Below the pieces are notes generated by a model, which ran no database searches, was not told the origin of the DNA, and was given only the letters and a program-made list of their open reading frames with translations. Of a stretch of DNA of 64,000 bases, positions 44,117-52,744 are shown piece by piece. Each line of letters starts with the position of its first letter. Within the stretch, counting starts at the first letter, position 1. The translations under genes were made by a program, and so were the position numbers. This DNA comes from CAIVVT01 sp963757265 (GTDB taxonomy: Bacteria; Acidobacteriota; Terriglobia; Bryobacterales; Bryobacteraceae), in assembly GCA_963757265.1 (NCBI GenBank), contig CAVWRA010000006.1, forward strand, positions 558,001 through 622,000. Reading direction: 5' to 3'.

Positions 44117-46279
44117 CTATTTCAGGACTTTGAAAAGGTTGGAGTAGTCGTCGGTCCAGACCGGCAGCCACGGGGCCGGCGTGGAAGGATGCCCGGGCGC
44201 GTAGTCGGAGCCGGCGAAAACGGCGGGGTCGGTCGCAATGAGCACCCAGGTGGTGCCGTAGCAGGTGCCCTCCTCGTTATCCTCGGTTTCGAAAACGCGG
44301 GCCGTTTTGCCGAGCGCCGCCGCGCCGCGTTCGAGCACGGGTTGGAGATTGATGTAACGGTTGGAGATGTGCACGGCGAGGACGCCGCGCGGCCGGAGGT
44401 GGAAGAAGTATAGCTGGAGCGCCTCGCGGGTCAGAAGGTGCACCGGGATGGCGTCGCTCGAAAAGGCGTCCAGGGCAATCAGGTCGTAGTCCTGCGGCGG
44501 CTGCCGTTCCAGCGACAGACGGGCGTCGCCCATCAGGATGTCCACCTGGGCATCGGCCTCCTTCAGATAAGTGAAGTAGGTGTTGGCGATGTGCGGGACC
44601 ATCGGGTTGATCTCGTAGAAGCGGTAGAAATCGCCGGGGCGGGCGTAGGCGGCCAGAGTGCCCGTGCCCAGCCCAATCAGGGCCACGCGCTGCGGCGCGC
44701 CCACCACGCGGGCGCTCATGAATCGTCCGACTCCAGTATCGGGGCAGTAGTAAGTGACCGGGTCTTTCTGGCGGGCCGGATTCGTGTATTGCTCGCCGTG
44801 GTTGATCGAGCCGTGGACCAGGCTGCGATAACCTTCCCAGTCGTAGTAGTTGTTGTACTGCCGGACGCGTAGCTCGCCGTAGAAATTGCGTCCCACGAAG
44901 AGGCTCCCTTTGACGGTGTTTCTCATCATGCGTCCCAGGAACCCGAACAGCAGCGCCGCCAGGCAAAAGGCCGCGATCGCGGGCCAGCCCAGCGGGTCGC
45001 GCCGGAAGGGCCAATCCCGTTCGCGGAACAGCACGCCCAGCGCCACCGCGCCGCAGCAGGCGACTGAGATGGGGAACTCATAGTAAGCATTGAAGACAGC
45101 CGGCGCGAGCAGCGCGACGAAGACGCCGCCACAGGCGCCGCCGATCGCAAGCATCAGATAGAAGCCGGTCAAATAGCGCGGGTGCGGCTTCAGGCGGGAC
45201 AACTCGCCGTGGCAGACCATCGAACACACGAAGAAAGCCGCCGAGAAGAGCGCAATGGGAAGGCTGACGTCCGGCAGACGGCCGAACTGAGTGCCCATCA
45301 GCCAGGTGGCTACGCCGTGCACCCCGGGCAGTCCTGCGAAAAATTCGAGGGTCTTGTGGACGCTCGGCAGATCCCCCGGCTGCGTATCCATCAGCCACGT
45401 GGTCACGCCCAGGGCGACAGGCAGGAGACATAGGAACGACCGGCGGCGGTACCAGCCGGGGGCGTCAAAGCAGAGGATGAAGCTGAGCAGGTATATGGCC
45501 AGCGGCAGGATCCAGAGGAAGGGGATCGGCGCGACGTCCATGCTCATGTGGCTGGTGAGGGACAGCAGCAGCATGGAGGGGCAGGCGGCCAGCGCGACCC
45601 AGAACAGGCGCAGGCTCCAGGACGGCCGCTCGGCCGGCGGTTCCGCGGGGACGGCAGGATCCTGAGGCGCGGTTTCCGCCGGCGGCGCGGCGGTGGCTGC
45701 GGCGTGCTGGCTTTTCCAGCCCGTCCAGGCGCACAGCAGCGCAAAGCATCCGAAGCCGATCGACCAGCCCCAGGCCTGATGGCGCAGGCTGAAGGTGGGC
45801 TCGATCAGCACCGGGTAGGTGAGCAGCGCGAGCATGGAGCCGAGATTCGACAGGGCGTAGAGCCGGTAAGGTGTGGCGCCGGGTCGGGCCTGGACAAACC
45901 AGGCCTGGACCAGCGGGCCGGTGGTCGAAAGCACGAAGTACGGCAGCCCGACCGTGACCGCGAGCAGGCCCAGAATGCGCCACACGGGCAGGCTGGGGTC
46001 AACGGGCTTCCAGGCCGCGCCGGGAATGATTGGCAAGACGAGAAGGCACAAGCTGAGCAGGGCGAGATGCAGCATCCATTGCCGTTTGGGCCGGAGTTTC
46101 TCGACAATACCGTGCGAGTAGGCATATCCGAGCAGCAGAACGGTCTGGAAGAAGAGCAGGCAGGTAGCCCACACCGCGGCGCTGCCGCCAAACCACGGCA
46201 GGATCATTTTGGCGATCAGAGGCTGGACCTGAAAAAGCAGGAAGGCGCTCAGGAAGATCGTCAGCGCATAAAGGAGCAT
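44117..46279 (-). CDS. fused MFS-like membrane domain and spermidine-synthase-like methyltransferase fold
   Basis: 720 residues. The N-terminal ~480 hold about twelve or more hydrophobic helices (FLLFQVQPLIAKMILPWFGG is the hallmark opening). The C-terminal ~220 form a Rossmann fold of the spermidine synthase class: LIGLGTGTLAAYARPGD, FYEINPMVPHIA, DILMGDARLSLE, LIALDAFSSDAIPVHL. Such fusions are widespread, and their substrate is unproven. In the membrane part a roughly 31-residue segment is tandemly duplicated (TTWLMDTQPGDLP and ATWLMGTQFGRLP), with DNA at about 45290-45410. Confidence 0.85.
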   Translation of the reverse strand: MLLYALTIFLSAFLLFQVQPLIAKMILPWFGGSAAVWATCLLFFQTVLLLGYAYSHGIVEKLRPKRQWMLHLALLSLCLLVLPIIPGAAWKPVDPSLPVWRILGLLAVTVGLPYFVLSTTGPLVQAWFVQARPGATPYRLYALSNLGSMLALLTYPVLIEPTFSLRHQAWGWSIGFGCFALLCAWTGWKSQHAAATAAPPAETAPQDPAVPAEPPAERPSWSLRLFWVALAACPSMLLLSLTSHMSMDVAPIPFLWILPLAIYLLSFILCFDAPGWYRRRSFLCLLPVALGVTTWLMDTQPGDLPSVHKTLEFFAGLPGVHGVATWLMGTQFGRLPDVSLPIALFSAAFFVCSMVCHGELSRLKPHPRYLTGFYLMLAIGGACGGVFVALLAPAVFNAYYEFPISVACCGAVALGVLFRERDWPFRRDPLGWPAIAAFCLAALLFGFLGRMMRNTVKGSLFVGRNFYGELRVRQYNNYYDWEGYRSLVHGSINHGEQYTNPARQKDPVTYYCPDTGVGRFMSARVVGAPQRVALIGLGTGTLAAYARPGDFYRFYEINPMVPHIANTYFTYLKEADAQVDILMGDARLSLERQPPQDYDLIALDAFSSDAIPVHLLTREALQLYFFHLRPRGVLAVHISNRYINLQPVLERGAAALGKTARVFETEDNEEGTCYGTTWVLIATDPAVFAGSDYAPGHPSTPAPWLPVWTDDYSNLFKVLK

Positions 46280-46419
46280 TGGCGAAACCCCGATTCTACA
46301 TAAATCCCGTCCGCCGAATTCGGGAGGGGCGGTGCGGCGGCGGCCTGCGGGAAGGGTGAGCGGGAGGGGAACACCAATGCCGGACTGCGCGGCGGGGCAT
46401 CAGACGGCGGGCGGGGGGA

Positions 46420-46444
46420 GCGCGCCGGACCGGGCCCGGCGCGC
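46420..46444 (-). terminator. strong GC hairpin downstream of the BON-domain gene
   Basis: GCGCGCCGG (46420-46428) and CCGGCGCGC (46436-46444) form a perfect nine-pair stem with a seven-base loop, 30 bases past the stop of the minus-strand BON gene. There is no T-run, so an intrinsic terminator is only one reading; it may be an mRNA 3'-end stabiliser. Confidence 0.35.
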
Positions 46445-46474
46445 CGCAGTGGGCGGACCAGCGCGCGGAGAGGA

Positions 46475-47014
46475 TCAGCTCTTGTGAACCGGCGGGTTCT
46501 CCACGGTCAGATTGTTATGCACAGCGAAGACGTAGGGCAGCGTGTTGAGCCGCACGGTCAAAGCGTCTTTGTCGGCCTGATTCGGCACCATGCCGACGAG
46601 AGTGATCTCCCCGTTCTTCACGAGGATGCGAACCGGTGGCTGGGGCATGCTCGCCAGGCGCGAGAGGGAGGGCCAGGAGTAGGCCGCGCGCCAGGCGGCC
46701 AGCCGGATCTGGTCGTCGAAGCGCGAAGTCGGCAAAACCTCGATCTGGTTATCGACCGACTCGACGCCGGGAATGTGCTTCACAACGTTGACCGCGTCCT
46801 GGGCCAGCGCCGGATAGTGGACCGCGCCGGTGAGAATCACGGTGTGGCCATTGACCTCATAGCTGATTGCGTCGAAGACGCCGTAGTAGGGGAGCATATT
46901 GAGCTCATGCCGCACCTGTCCGGCCAGCGTAGTATCCCTGGCCGCCAGGCTGCCTGCGGTCAGCAGGGCGCCGAGCGCCACCGCCAGGATTGTGCGATTG
47001 ATTAGTTTGTTCAT
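46475..47014 (-). CDS. secreted BON-domain protein
   Basis: 179 residues from the ATG at 47014, preceded by a clear GGAGG. The signal peptide is MNKLINRTILAVALGALLTA. Two BON-like segments follow: VNGHTVILTGAVHYPALAQD with VKHIPGVESVDNQIEVLPTS, and VKNGEITLVGMVPNQADKDA with VFAVHNNLTVEN. BON domains bind membranes or other envelope components and occur in OsmY-type periplasmic stress proteins. The gene stands alone; a 9-pair hairpin lies downstream. Confidence 0.85.
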   Translation of the reverse strand: MNKLINRTILAVALGALLTAGSLAARDTTLAGQVRHELNMLPYYGVFDAISYEVNGHTVILTGAVHYPALAQDAVNVVKHIPGVESVDNQIEVLPTSRFDDQIRLAAWRAAYSWPSLSRLASMPQPPVRILVKNGEITLVGMVPNQADKDALTVRLNTLPYVFAVHNNLTVENPPVHKS

Positions 47015-47175
47015 TGTACTTACCTCCATTTGCCTCTCTGCCATTAATAACGCCGCAAACCTGGGGATGGTTTCCTGTATCAAAAGGGCTATTTGTGGAG
47101 ACGCGGAACGTGCGGCCGGGGTGGCCGGGGGGAGAACGAGATCGGCGGGAGGCGGCAGCTGGCGCGGGGTGCGGT

Positions 47176-47523
47176 TCAGCCCTTGAAGTCGAATTGCGGC
47201 TTGCGGGCGACCGGCGTGACGGAGAATTGGCGCGCGACCTGCAATCCGCGTTGCAGCGCGGCGATGTTGCGGGTGGCGGAGAGCCGGTCGGCGATGGTGC
47301 GCGAGCGCGCCTCCTCGCCTACACGGAAGACGCTCTTCAGGCGTTCGAAGTCCTCGGTGCGCATTTCGGCCGGCAACGAGCGGCTGAGCAGATCGATCTG
47401 TTCGTTGCGGCGCTTGGCCAGCCCGGCCGGATCGGGCTGGCCGGATTCCAGGGCGAGCAACAGCAGGGCACTGGCGCGTTCGCAGGCTTCAAGGGCTTGG
47501 AGGAACTCATCTCGTCCTGGCAT
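47176..47523 (-). CDS. FliT/FlgN-like flagellar export chaperone (by context)
   Basis: 115 residues, predicted all-helical, with heptad-like LEACERASALLLLALESG and AKRRNEQIDLLSRSLP. Sequence alone is not diagnostic. It starts five bases after the stop of fliD, the position usually taken by fliS or fliT. A small helical protein immediately after fliD is most simply a chaperone for FliD or the hook-associated proteins. The final DFKG ends the operon. Confidence 0.5.
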   Translation of the reverse strand: MPGRDEFLQALEACERASALLLLALESGQPDPAGLAKRRNEQIDLLSRSLPAEMRTEDFERLKSVFRVGEEARSRTIADRLSATRNIAALQRGLQVARQFSVTPVARKPQFDFKG

Positions 47524-47528
47524 GGGAT

Positions 47529-48965
47529 TTAGGCTCCGGTCGAGTTATTTAGTGAAGCTCCGTAGAGGGTGTAGTTGAGGCCCTGAATCGTCGAGGTGAG
47601 CATGTTCTGCTGGCTCTCCAGTTGCGCGCACAGGGCATCGGCGGCCTCCAGCTTGGCCTCTTCCGTCTTCTGGGACGCGGCAATGCTCACGTTCAGGGCG
47701 TCAATCTGGTTCTGCAGATTCTGTTCCGACTTCTGGTCCTGGCTGATTTGCTGTTGCAGCAGGCCGGAAGTGGTGTCGCTGTAGGCCGAGTAATTGCTGG
47801 CCAGGGAAGCCAGGCCAGTGGTCGAGTTGCCGATGAAACTCAAGGCGCTGGCAAGCTGTCCGGACGACATCGAGGAGACGACGCTCGTGTCGAGGCTCAG
47901 CTGGCCGGTGTCATCTGTCATCGAGATGCCCAGGTCCGACAGCGATTGAACGCCGCTCGAGCCAAGGCCACCCGAGCCCGTGTAGAAGGCGAATTGCTGC
48001 ATCAGGTTCTGGACTTCCAGGACCACCGAGTTGCCGTTCAGCGGACCGGCATTGGATCCGAATTCAGTAGCGACCTGTTTGGCCAGAGCGTTGTACTGAG
48101 TAACGACATTCTGCAGCGCGGTGGTGATGGGGGTAGCGTTGGCCGCCACGGTGATAGTGGCGGATTCCGTGCTGGTGGTGGCCGAGTTGAGGCTCAGGGT
48201 GACCCCGGGAATGACGCCCGTCACCTGGTTGGAACCCGATGACGCCGCAATGCCGTTGACCTTGAACTCGGCCAGGGAGCCGGTTGGGCCCATCGTCATC
48301 AGATCGGTGGTCGGGTCAGTGGCGATGGTCAACAACTGGATCTGGGTGGCGCCCGCCTGGTTGGCGGTCATGGTCAGGTACGAGCCCTGGCTGGTGGTCA
48401 GGATCGAAGCCGTGACTCCGGCATTGGCGGAGTTGATGGCCGCCTCGAGGCCGTCCAGATTATTGGTCTGGCTGGTGAGCTGGATGGTGACAGGAGAGCC
48501 GCCCGCGACCAGGTAGAGGGTGTTGTTGCCGGTGGGCGCAACGGCGGTGGAGGTGGGATCCGCGACGCCGTTGGTCATGGTGGCGGAGGAGAGCGAGGCC
48601 AGGGAGGTGACGTCGCTGATCGTATAAGTGCCCGCGGTCGCGCCGCTTCCGGAAACCGTAGCGCCGATGTGGCTGGCGGTGGAAGTGGCCGTGAGGGCCC
48701 CGCCGGTGGAGAGCTGGCCCAGGGTGGTGAGCGCCTGCGTCACGGCGCCGACCGCGGTCTGCAGTGTGCCGAGATCGGAGACCTCGTTTTGCAGGGTGGT
48801 CTGGTCGTTCTGCAGCGCCGTGACCGGCATCTGGGCGATCTGCTCGGAGCGGCTGAGGACGCTCTGCAAGTCCGAGGAGTAGTTACTGACCCCGGTGAAT
48901 GTCTGAGGATTCGTTATCGTCGCCAGATTGCTGGCGAGCGTTGAAGTGGCAGAAGTTGTGCCCAT
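47529..48965 (-). CDS. fliD: flagellar filament cap protein FliD
   Basis: 478 residues from the ATG at 48965. The alternative ATG at 49019 would fall on the predicted transcription start of the sigma-28 promoter at 49025-49051, so 48965 is preferred. Low-complexity Thr/Ser/Ala sequence, with FliD_N features (SDLQSVLSRSEQIAQMPVTA) and a FliD_C region ending in a long coiled coil (LLQQQISQDQKSEQNLQNQI) and a cysteine-containing tail. FliD caps the growing flagellar filament and helps flagellin fold. A FliT-like gene follows directly. Confidence 0.85.
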   Translation of the reverse strand: MGTTSATSTLASNLATITNPQTFTGVSNYSSDLQSVLSRSEQIAQMPVTALQNDQTTLQNEVSDLGTLQTAVGAVTQALTTLGQLSTGGALTATSTASHIGATVSGSGATAGTYTISDVTSLASLSSATMTNGVADPTSTAVAPTGNNTLYLVAGGSPVTIQLTSQTNNLDGLEAAINSANAGVTASILTTSQGSYLTMTANQAGATQIQLLTIATDPTTDLMTMGPTGSLAEFKVNGIAASSGSNQVTGVIPGVTLSLNSATTSTESATITVAANATPITTALQNVVTQYNALAKQVATEFGSNAGPLNGNSVVLEVQNLMQQFAFYTGSGGLGSSGVQSLSDLGISMTDDTGQLSLDTSVVSSMSSGQLASALSFIGNSTTGLASLASNYSAYSDTTSGLLQQQISQDQKSEQNLQNQIDALNVSIAASQKTEEAKLEAADALCAQLESQQNMLTSTIQGLNYTLYGASLNNSTGA

Positions 48966-49024
48966 CCCGGCTGGCCCTGCGCGTCCGCCGGAGCGGACGC
49001 CGCGCTGGACGCCTCCCATGCATT

Positions 49025-49051
49025 AGATCGGCACGGAGGAGAATTCCTTTA
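49025..49051 (-). promoter_or_regulatory. sigma-28 (FliA-type) promoter for fliD
   Basis: On the minus strand TAAA (49051-49048) is followed after exactly 15 bases by GCCGATCT (49032-49025), matching the flagellar sigma-28 consensus TAAA-N15-GCCGATAA at ten of twelve conserved positions. It points toward fliD and puts the transcript start near 49018, leaving a ~50-base leader before the ATG at 48965. Confidence 0.75.
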
Positions 49052-49121
49052 GGGGAAGTTGGATGGTGAGATGCCGGGAGAGCAGCTCAATGGCATCAGC
49101 CGGGCGGGCCGCCTCGCCGGC

Positions 49122-49292
49122 GCGAAAAACAAAAAGTGAGGAACAAAGCCAATTGCCAGTTATATTATTTAGAATGAGTGACTTGGTTCCTATCTTTCGA
49201 TTTTATGTTCGCTACCTATTCGAATTCTCAAAGAGCAGGGATGGCGGGCCGGAGAGGCGAGCTATCAATCCAGGGTAGACCCGCTGTCAAGC
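49122..49292. repeat. dispersed intergenic repeat, copy B (inverted relative to 18116-18289)
   Basis: The reverse complement starts GCTTGACAGCGGGTCTA and contains TGCTCTTTGAGAATT, AAGTCACTCATT and CAATTGGCTTTGTTCCTC before ending in TTTTTCGCGC, the same order as in copy A. Noticeably AT-richer than its surroundings. It occupies the middle of the 48966-49564 gap between fliD and lgt; the remaining 49293-49564 holds only weak, low-confidence frames. Confidence 0.7.
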
Positions 49293-49564
49293 ACCTTCAG
49301 GCTCATTCTTGAATTGGAAAATGCTTGCCTGCTTGCTGCAGCCAAAGACGCCGCAGCGGCTGGAAGACTGCGCCGGGCGGCGTTGATCGGGTTGGCGGCT
49401 GGAGCGGCTGGCGCAGCAGGCGTTTGCGCCAAGAATAATGTCGCGGGCCGGGGCCGGAGCCTCCTGTTGTTGTGAGAGCATGGGCGCAGAAGTTCCACCG
49501 GTTCACGCCCGGCTGCCGCTTGGCGCGCCGGGTGCCCACGCGGGCCGATGGACGCCGGACGCGG

Positions 49565-50341
49565 TCAGGGCTTGGCGGGGCGGCGGACCTTCCACAGCAG
49601 GATGAGGCCGGCGACCAGCAGGCCGAGGGCGATCCATTGGGTCAAGGAAAAGGGACCGCCGAAGGGGAGGGACTGCTCGTGGTAGCGGAAGAACTCGACG
49701 CCGAAACGGGCGCTGGAATAGAGGACCAGGTACAGGGCGAGGATGCGCCCGGCGGAGTGCGGACGGTACGAGGCGCGGATCAGGAGCCCCGCGACCACGA
49801 AGGTCAGCGCGGATTCATAGAGCTGCGCGGGGTGCAACGGGACGCCGAGCGGGACGCCGGTGTAGGCCTCAGGATTGCGGAAGACGACCGCCCAGGGGAG
49901 GTGAGTGGGCGTGCCCCAGCAGCAGCCGGCGGCGAAACAGCCCAGCCGGCCGATGGCATGGCCCAGCGCCACGGCCGGGGCCAGGACGTCGGTGGTGGCC
50001 AGGAAGGGCAGATGCTCGTGGCGTACGTACCAGGCGGAAAAGGCCAGGGCGAGGAGGAAACCGCCATAGAAGACGCCGGCCGAGAGCAGGGTTTCCATGG
50101 AGAAAATGCGGTCCGGATGGCGCGCGTAGTAGCCGAAATCGAAGACCAGCATCAAGAGCTTGGCGCCGAGGAGGCCGACCAGGGCGGCATAGACGGCGAG
50201 ATTGGAGACCTTCTCGGGATCGAGACCGGCGCGGCGGGCGAGCCGCATGGCGAGAAACAGGGCGGCGAGGAAGCCGAGGGCGACCAGGAGGCCGTAGGTG
50301 GGCAGGTAGAAACTGCCGATGGAGAAAAGCTTCGGAAACAT
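49565..50341 (-). CDS. lgt: prolipoprotein diacylglyceryl transferase
   Basis: 258 residues with about seven membrane helices. Signature regions: PTYGLLVALGFLAA at the N-terminus, GRLGCFAAGCCWGTPT (the Lgt signature region with its essential Arg) and LHPAQLYES near 165. The enzyme moves diacylglycerol from phosphatidylglycerol to the lipobox cysteine of prolipoproteins; two likely substrates are encoded here (34992 and 51297). It is the last gene of the ctaA-to-lgt strand, 18 bases after the methyltransferase. Confidence 0.92.
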   Translation of the reverse strand: MFPKLFSIGSFYLPTYGLLVALGFLAALFLAMRLARRAGLDPEKVSNLAVYAALVGLLGAKLLMLVFDFGYYARHPDRIFSMETLLSAGVFYGGFLLALAFSAWYVRHEHLPFLATTDVLAPAVALGHAIGRLGCFAAGCCWGTPTHLPWAVVFRNPEAYTGVPLGVPLHPAQLYESALTFVVAGLLIRASYRPHSAGRILALYLVLYSSARFGVEFFRYHEQSLPFGGPFSLTQWIALGLLVAGLILLWKVRRPAKP

Positions 50342-50359
50342 GGCTGGGCAGCAGTCCGG

Positions 50360-50854
50360 TTATTTGTTGCGCCGGGCCAGCACGAAGAAGTGGCCGTCAC
50401 CGGGGCGTAGTTCCAGGATCGCAAACCCGGCCCGCTCAAGCACGCGCCGGTAGTCGCGGGGCGCGGGTTGATAACAGAGTTCGAGCTGGCGTGCAACCGG
50501 AGAGAGACCGCCGAAGGCGGCGGCGAGGCGGCCGCCGGGACGGAGCAGGGCATAGAGAGCGCGCGCGGCGGCGGGCGGCGGATGAACCCAATGCAGCGTG
50601 GCGAAGGCGTAGATGGCGTCGAAGGGCTGAGGCGGCGTCCAGGTGAGCAGATCGGCGGCGTGAAACTCCGCGGCGGGGCAGGCCAGACGGGCCTGTTCGA
50701 GCAAGGGCGCGTGAATGTCAATGCCGATGACAGTGGCGCCGGTAGCGGCCAGAGCGCAAGTCCAGCGGCCGAGGCCGCAGCCGGCGTCGAGGACGCGCTC
50801 GCCGGGCTGCGGCGCAAGCATTTCGATGAGGATCTGTTGGGGAGCTTCCGGCAC
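50360..50854 (-). CDS. class I SAM-dependent methyltransferase
   Basis: 164 residues. Motif I is VLDAGCGLGRWTCALAATGA, followed by VIGIDIHAPLLEQA, FDAIYAFATLHWV and LYALLRPGGRLAAAFGG. Compared with trans-aconitate or ubiquinone-type methyltransferases it is short, lacking much of the usual N-terminal helix region. Substrate unknown. It sits between the DUF420 and lgt genes with about 20-base gaps, suggesting co-transcription with the oxidase-assembly genes. Confidence 0.8.
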   Translation of the reverse strand: MPEAPQQILIEMLAPQPGERVLDAGCGLGRWTCALAATGATVIGIDIHAPLLEQARLACPAAEFHAADLLTWTPPQPFDAIYAFATLHWVHPPPAAARALYALLRPGGRLAAAFGGLSPVARQLELCYQPAPRDYRRVLERAGFAILELRPGDGHFFVLARRNK

Positions 50855-50875
50855 GGCGTGAGGCGTCCTCGCGGG

Positions 50876-51292
50876 CTACAGATGGTACAGCATGACGTAC
50901 ACCACGACGCCGGTCAGGTTGACGTAGAGCCAGATGGGCAGCGTGACGCGGGCCAGCGCGCGATGCTTCGCAAAACGGCCTCTCAGCGCGCGCAAGAGCG
51001 TCACGACGGCCATGGGCGCGACGGCGGCGGCGAGGATGGTGTGCGAGATCAGGATTGTGAAATAGACCGTGCGGATGGGGCCCTGAAGCTTGAAATGCAC
51101 GGAGCCGACCTGGGCGTGATAGACGAGATAACCGATCAGGAAGAGCGTGGAGCAGGTGAAGGCGGCGAGCATCGTCGCGCGGTGGGCCGGGATGCGGCGG
51201 GCGCGGATGAGGAAATAGCCGCGCACGAGCAGGACGCCGGAAAGGGCGTTGAAAAACGCGTTGACGGTGGGCAGGTCGTGCAGCCCGGGCAT
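50876..51292 (-). CDS. DUF420 membrane protein (cytochrome oxidase assembly-associated)
   Basis: 138 residues from the ATG at 51292, four bases after the SCO1 stop. Four or so hydrophobic helices with conserved His-containing segments (AHRATMLAAFTCSTLFLIGY, LISHTILAA, KHRALARVTLPIWLYVNLTG) match DUF420. This family is regularly encoded beside haem-copper oxidase and ctaA/ctaB/SCO genes and may help assemble the oxidase. The longer in-frame start at 51358 would overlap SCO1 and is not used. Confidence 0.85.
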   Translation of the reverse strand: MPGLHDLPTVNAFFNALSGVLLVRGYFLIRARRIPAHRATMLAAFTCSTLFLIGYLVYHAQVGSVHFKLQGPIRTVYFTILISHTILAAAVAPMAVVTLLRALRGRFAKHRALARVTLPIWLYVNLTGVVVYVMLYHL

Positions 51293-51296
51293 GGGC

Positions 51297-51863
51297 TCAG
51301 AGGACCTCCTTGCGCAGGGGGCCGATGTCCGCGATAAGCCGGTCGAGCGCGGAGGCATCCAGGGATTCGTAGTAGCCGCGGATGCGGGCTTTGCGATCCA
51401 CGAGGATCATTTTCGTGGAATGTTCAATCATGTTGGCGGTGACGTTGACATGGAAGGTATCGGCGCTGAGGGCGCCGATGGCGCCGTCGGGCCCGGTGAG
51501 GAAATGCCACATGCGGGGATCGGCCTGAAAGTTGCGGGCGTAGGCGGCGAGCACTGCGGGAGTGTCCTGGGCCGGGTCAACGGTGATGCTGATGAAGCGC
51601 ACGTCATCGGGCGGGCGGCCGTTCTCGAGGAGACGCTGCTGCAGACGGTGCATCTGCGCAGTGAGGCGCGGGCAGGGTCCGTGACAGGTGGTAAAGATGA
51701 AATCCACGACCCAGACCTTGCCGAGGAGGGTGTCGCGGGTGACGGAGGTTCCATCCTCGGCGGTGAGGAGGAAGGGCGGGACGCGGCCGAGTTCGGGCAG
51801 GCTGGAGTGGAGCGTGCAGGCCGCGGCGGCCAGGCAGATGACGAGCCAGAAACGTCTTGACAT
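51297..51863 (-). CDS. SCO1/SenC copper chaperone for cytochrome c oxidase
   Basis: 188 residues with a lipoprotein-type leader (CLAAAACTL). The thioredoxin-like fold has the copper-binding CxxxC in FTTCHGPCPRL and the distal copper His in IEHSTKMILVD. SCO proteins deliver copper to the Cu-A site of oxidase subunit II. It lies 26 bases downstream of ctaB and upstream of DUF420 in an oxidase-assembly operon. Confidence 0.92.
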   Translation of the reverse strand: MSRRFWLVICLAAAACTLHSSLPELGRVPPFLLTAEDGTSVTRDTLLGKVWVVDFIFTTCHGPCPRLTAQMHRLQQRLLENGRPPDDVRFISITVDPAQDTPAVLAAYARNFQADPRMWHFLTGPDGAIGALSADTFHVNVTANMIEHSTKMILVDRKARIRGYYESLDASALDRLIADIGPLRKEVL

Positions 51864-51889
51864 GATGTTCCTGCGAATAGTCTAGAAAA

Positions 51890-52744
51890 CTAGAAGATCC
51901 CGCGGCTATCGAGCACCAGCGCGAGGTAGAGCAGGGGCAGGTACACGACCGAAGCCAGCAGCACGCGGCGGGCATTGGGGAGCGTGCGTTGGCGGGCGAC
52001 GCGCGCGGCGGCGCGCAGGAACAGCGCGCCCAACACGAGCGCGGCGGCAAGATACCAGTGGCCGGCCATGCGGAGGAAGCCCGGCAGAAGGCTGACGGGG
52101 ACCAGCAACAGAGCGAAGGCGAGAATGTGGCGCGAGGTGGAGACGCCGTCGGGCTCAACCACGGGCAGCATGCGGATGCCGGCGCGGGCGTAGTCGTCGC
52201 GGTACATCCAGGCGATGGCGTAGAAGTGCGGGAACTGCCACAGGAAGATGATGGCGAAGAGAATCCAGGCCTCGACGCTGAGCGAGCCGCGAACGGCGGC
52301 GAAGCCGATCAGCGGAGGCATGGCGCCGGGGAATGCCCCCACGGCGGTGGAGAGCCAGGTGCGGGGCTTGAGCGGCGTGTAGAGCAGCAGGTAGCTGGCA
52401 ACGGTGGCGAAGCCGAGCCAGGCCGAGAGGGCGTTGACGCCGGTGGCCAGTTCGAGTTCGCCGGCGACGATCAGCGCCAGCCCGAACAGCAGCGCGCGGC
52501 GCGGGCTGACGCGGCCGGCGGGGATGGGGCGCGAGGCGGTGCGGCGCATGCGCGAGTCGGCGTCGCGCTCGTACCACTGATTCAGAGTGGCGGTGCCGGA
52601 GGCGAGCAGGGCGGTGCCGAGAAGCGTATGAAAGAGGAGCCACAAATCGGGGGCGCCGCGGAGGCCGAAAAAGCAGCCGATGGCGGTGCTCATCAGAATG
52701 AGCCAGGTGATGCGGGGCTTGGTCAATGCGAGGTAGTCGTTCAT
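51890..52744 (-). CDS. ctaB: protoheme IX farnesyltransferase (haem O synthase)
   Basis: 284 residues from the ATG at 52744, which overlaps the ctaA stop by four bases (ATGA); the open frame continues upstream but only inside ctaA. Conserved UbiA-type motifs: LNQWYERDADSRMRRTASRP with the first Asp-rich site, and WMYRDDYARAGIRMLPVVEP with the second. About eight to nine helices. It adds a farnesyl chain to haem B to make haem O, the precursor for haem A. Confidence 0.93.
   Translation of the reverse strand: MNDYLALTKPRITWLILMSTAIGCFFGLRGAPDLWLLFHTLLGTALLASGTATLNQWYERDADSRMRRTASRPIPAGRVSPRRALLFGLALIVAGELELATGVNALSAWLGFATVASYLLLYTPLKPRTWLSTAVGAFPGAMPPLIGFAAVRGSLSVEAWILFAIIFLWQFPHFYAIAWMYRDDYARAGIRMLPVVEPDGVSTSRHILAFALLLVPVSLLPGFLRMAGHWYLAAALVLGALFLRAAARVARQRTLPNARRVLLASVVYLPLLYLALVLDSRGIF

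Noticed and set aside
49287..49481. Minus-strand frame of 64 codons between fliD and lgt
   Set aside because: Overlapping alternative frames of equal quality, no family match, runs to the dispersed repeat; cannot be supported.
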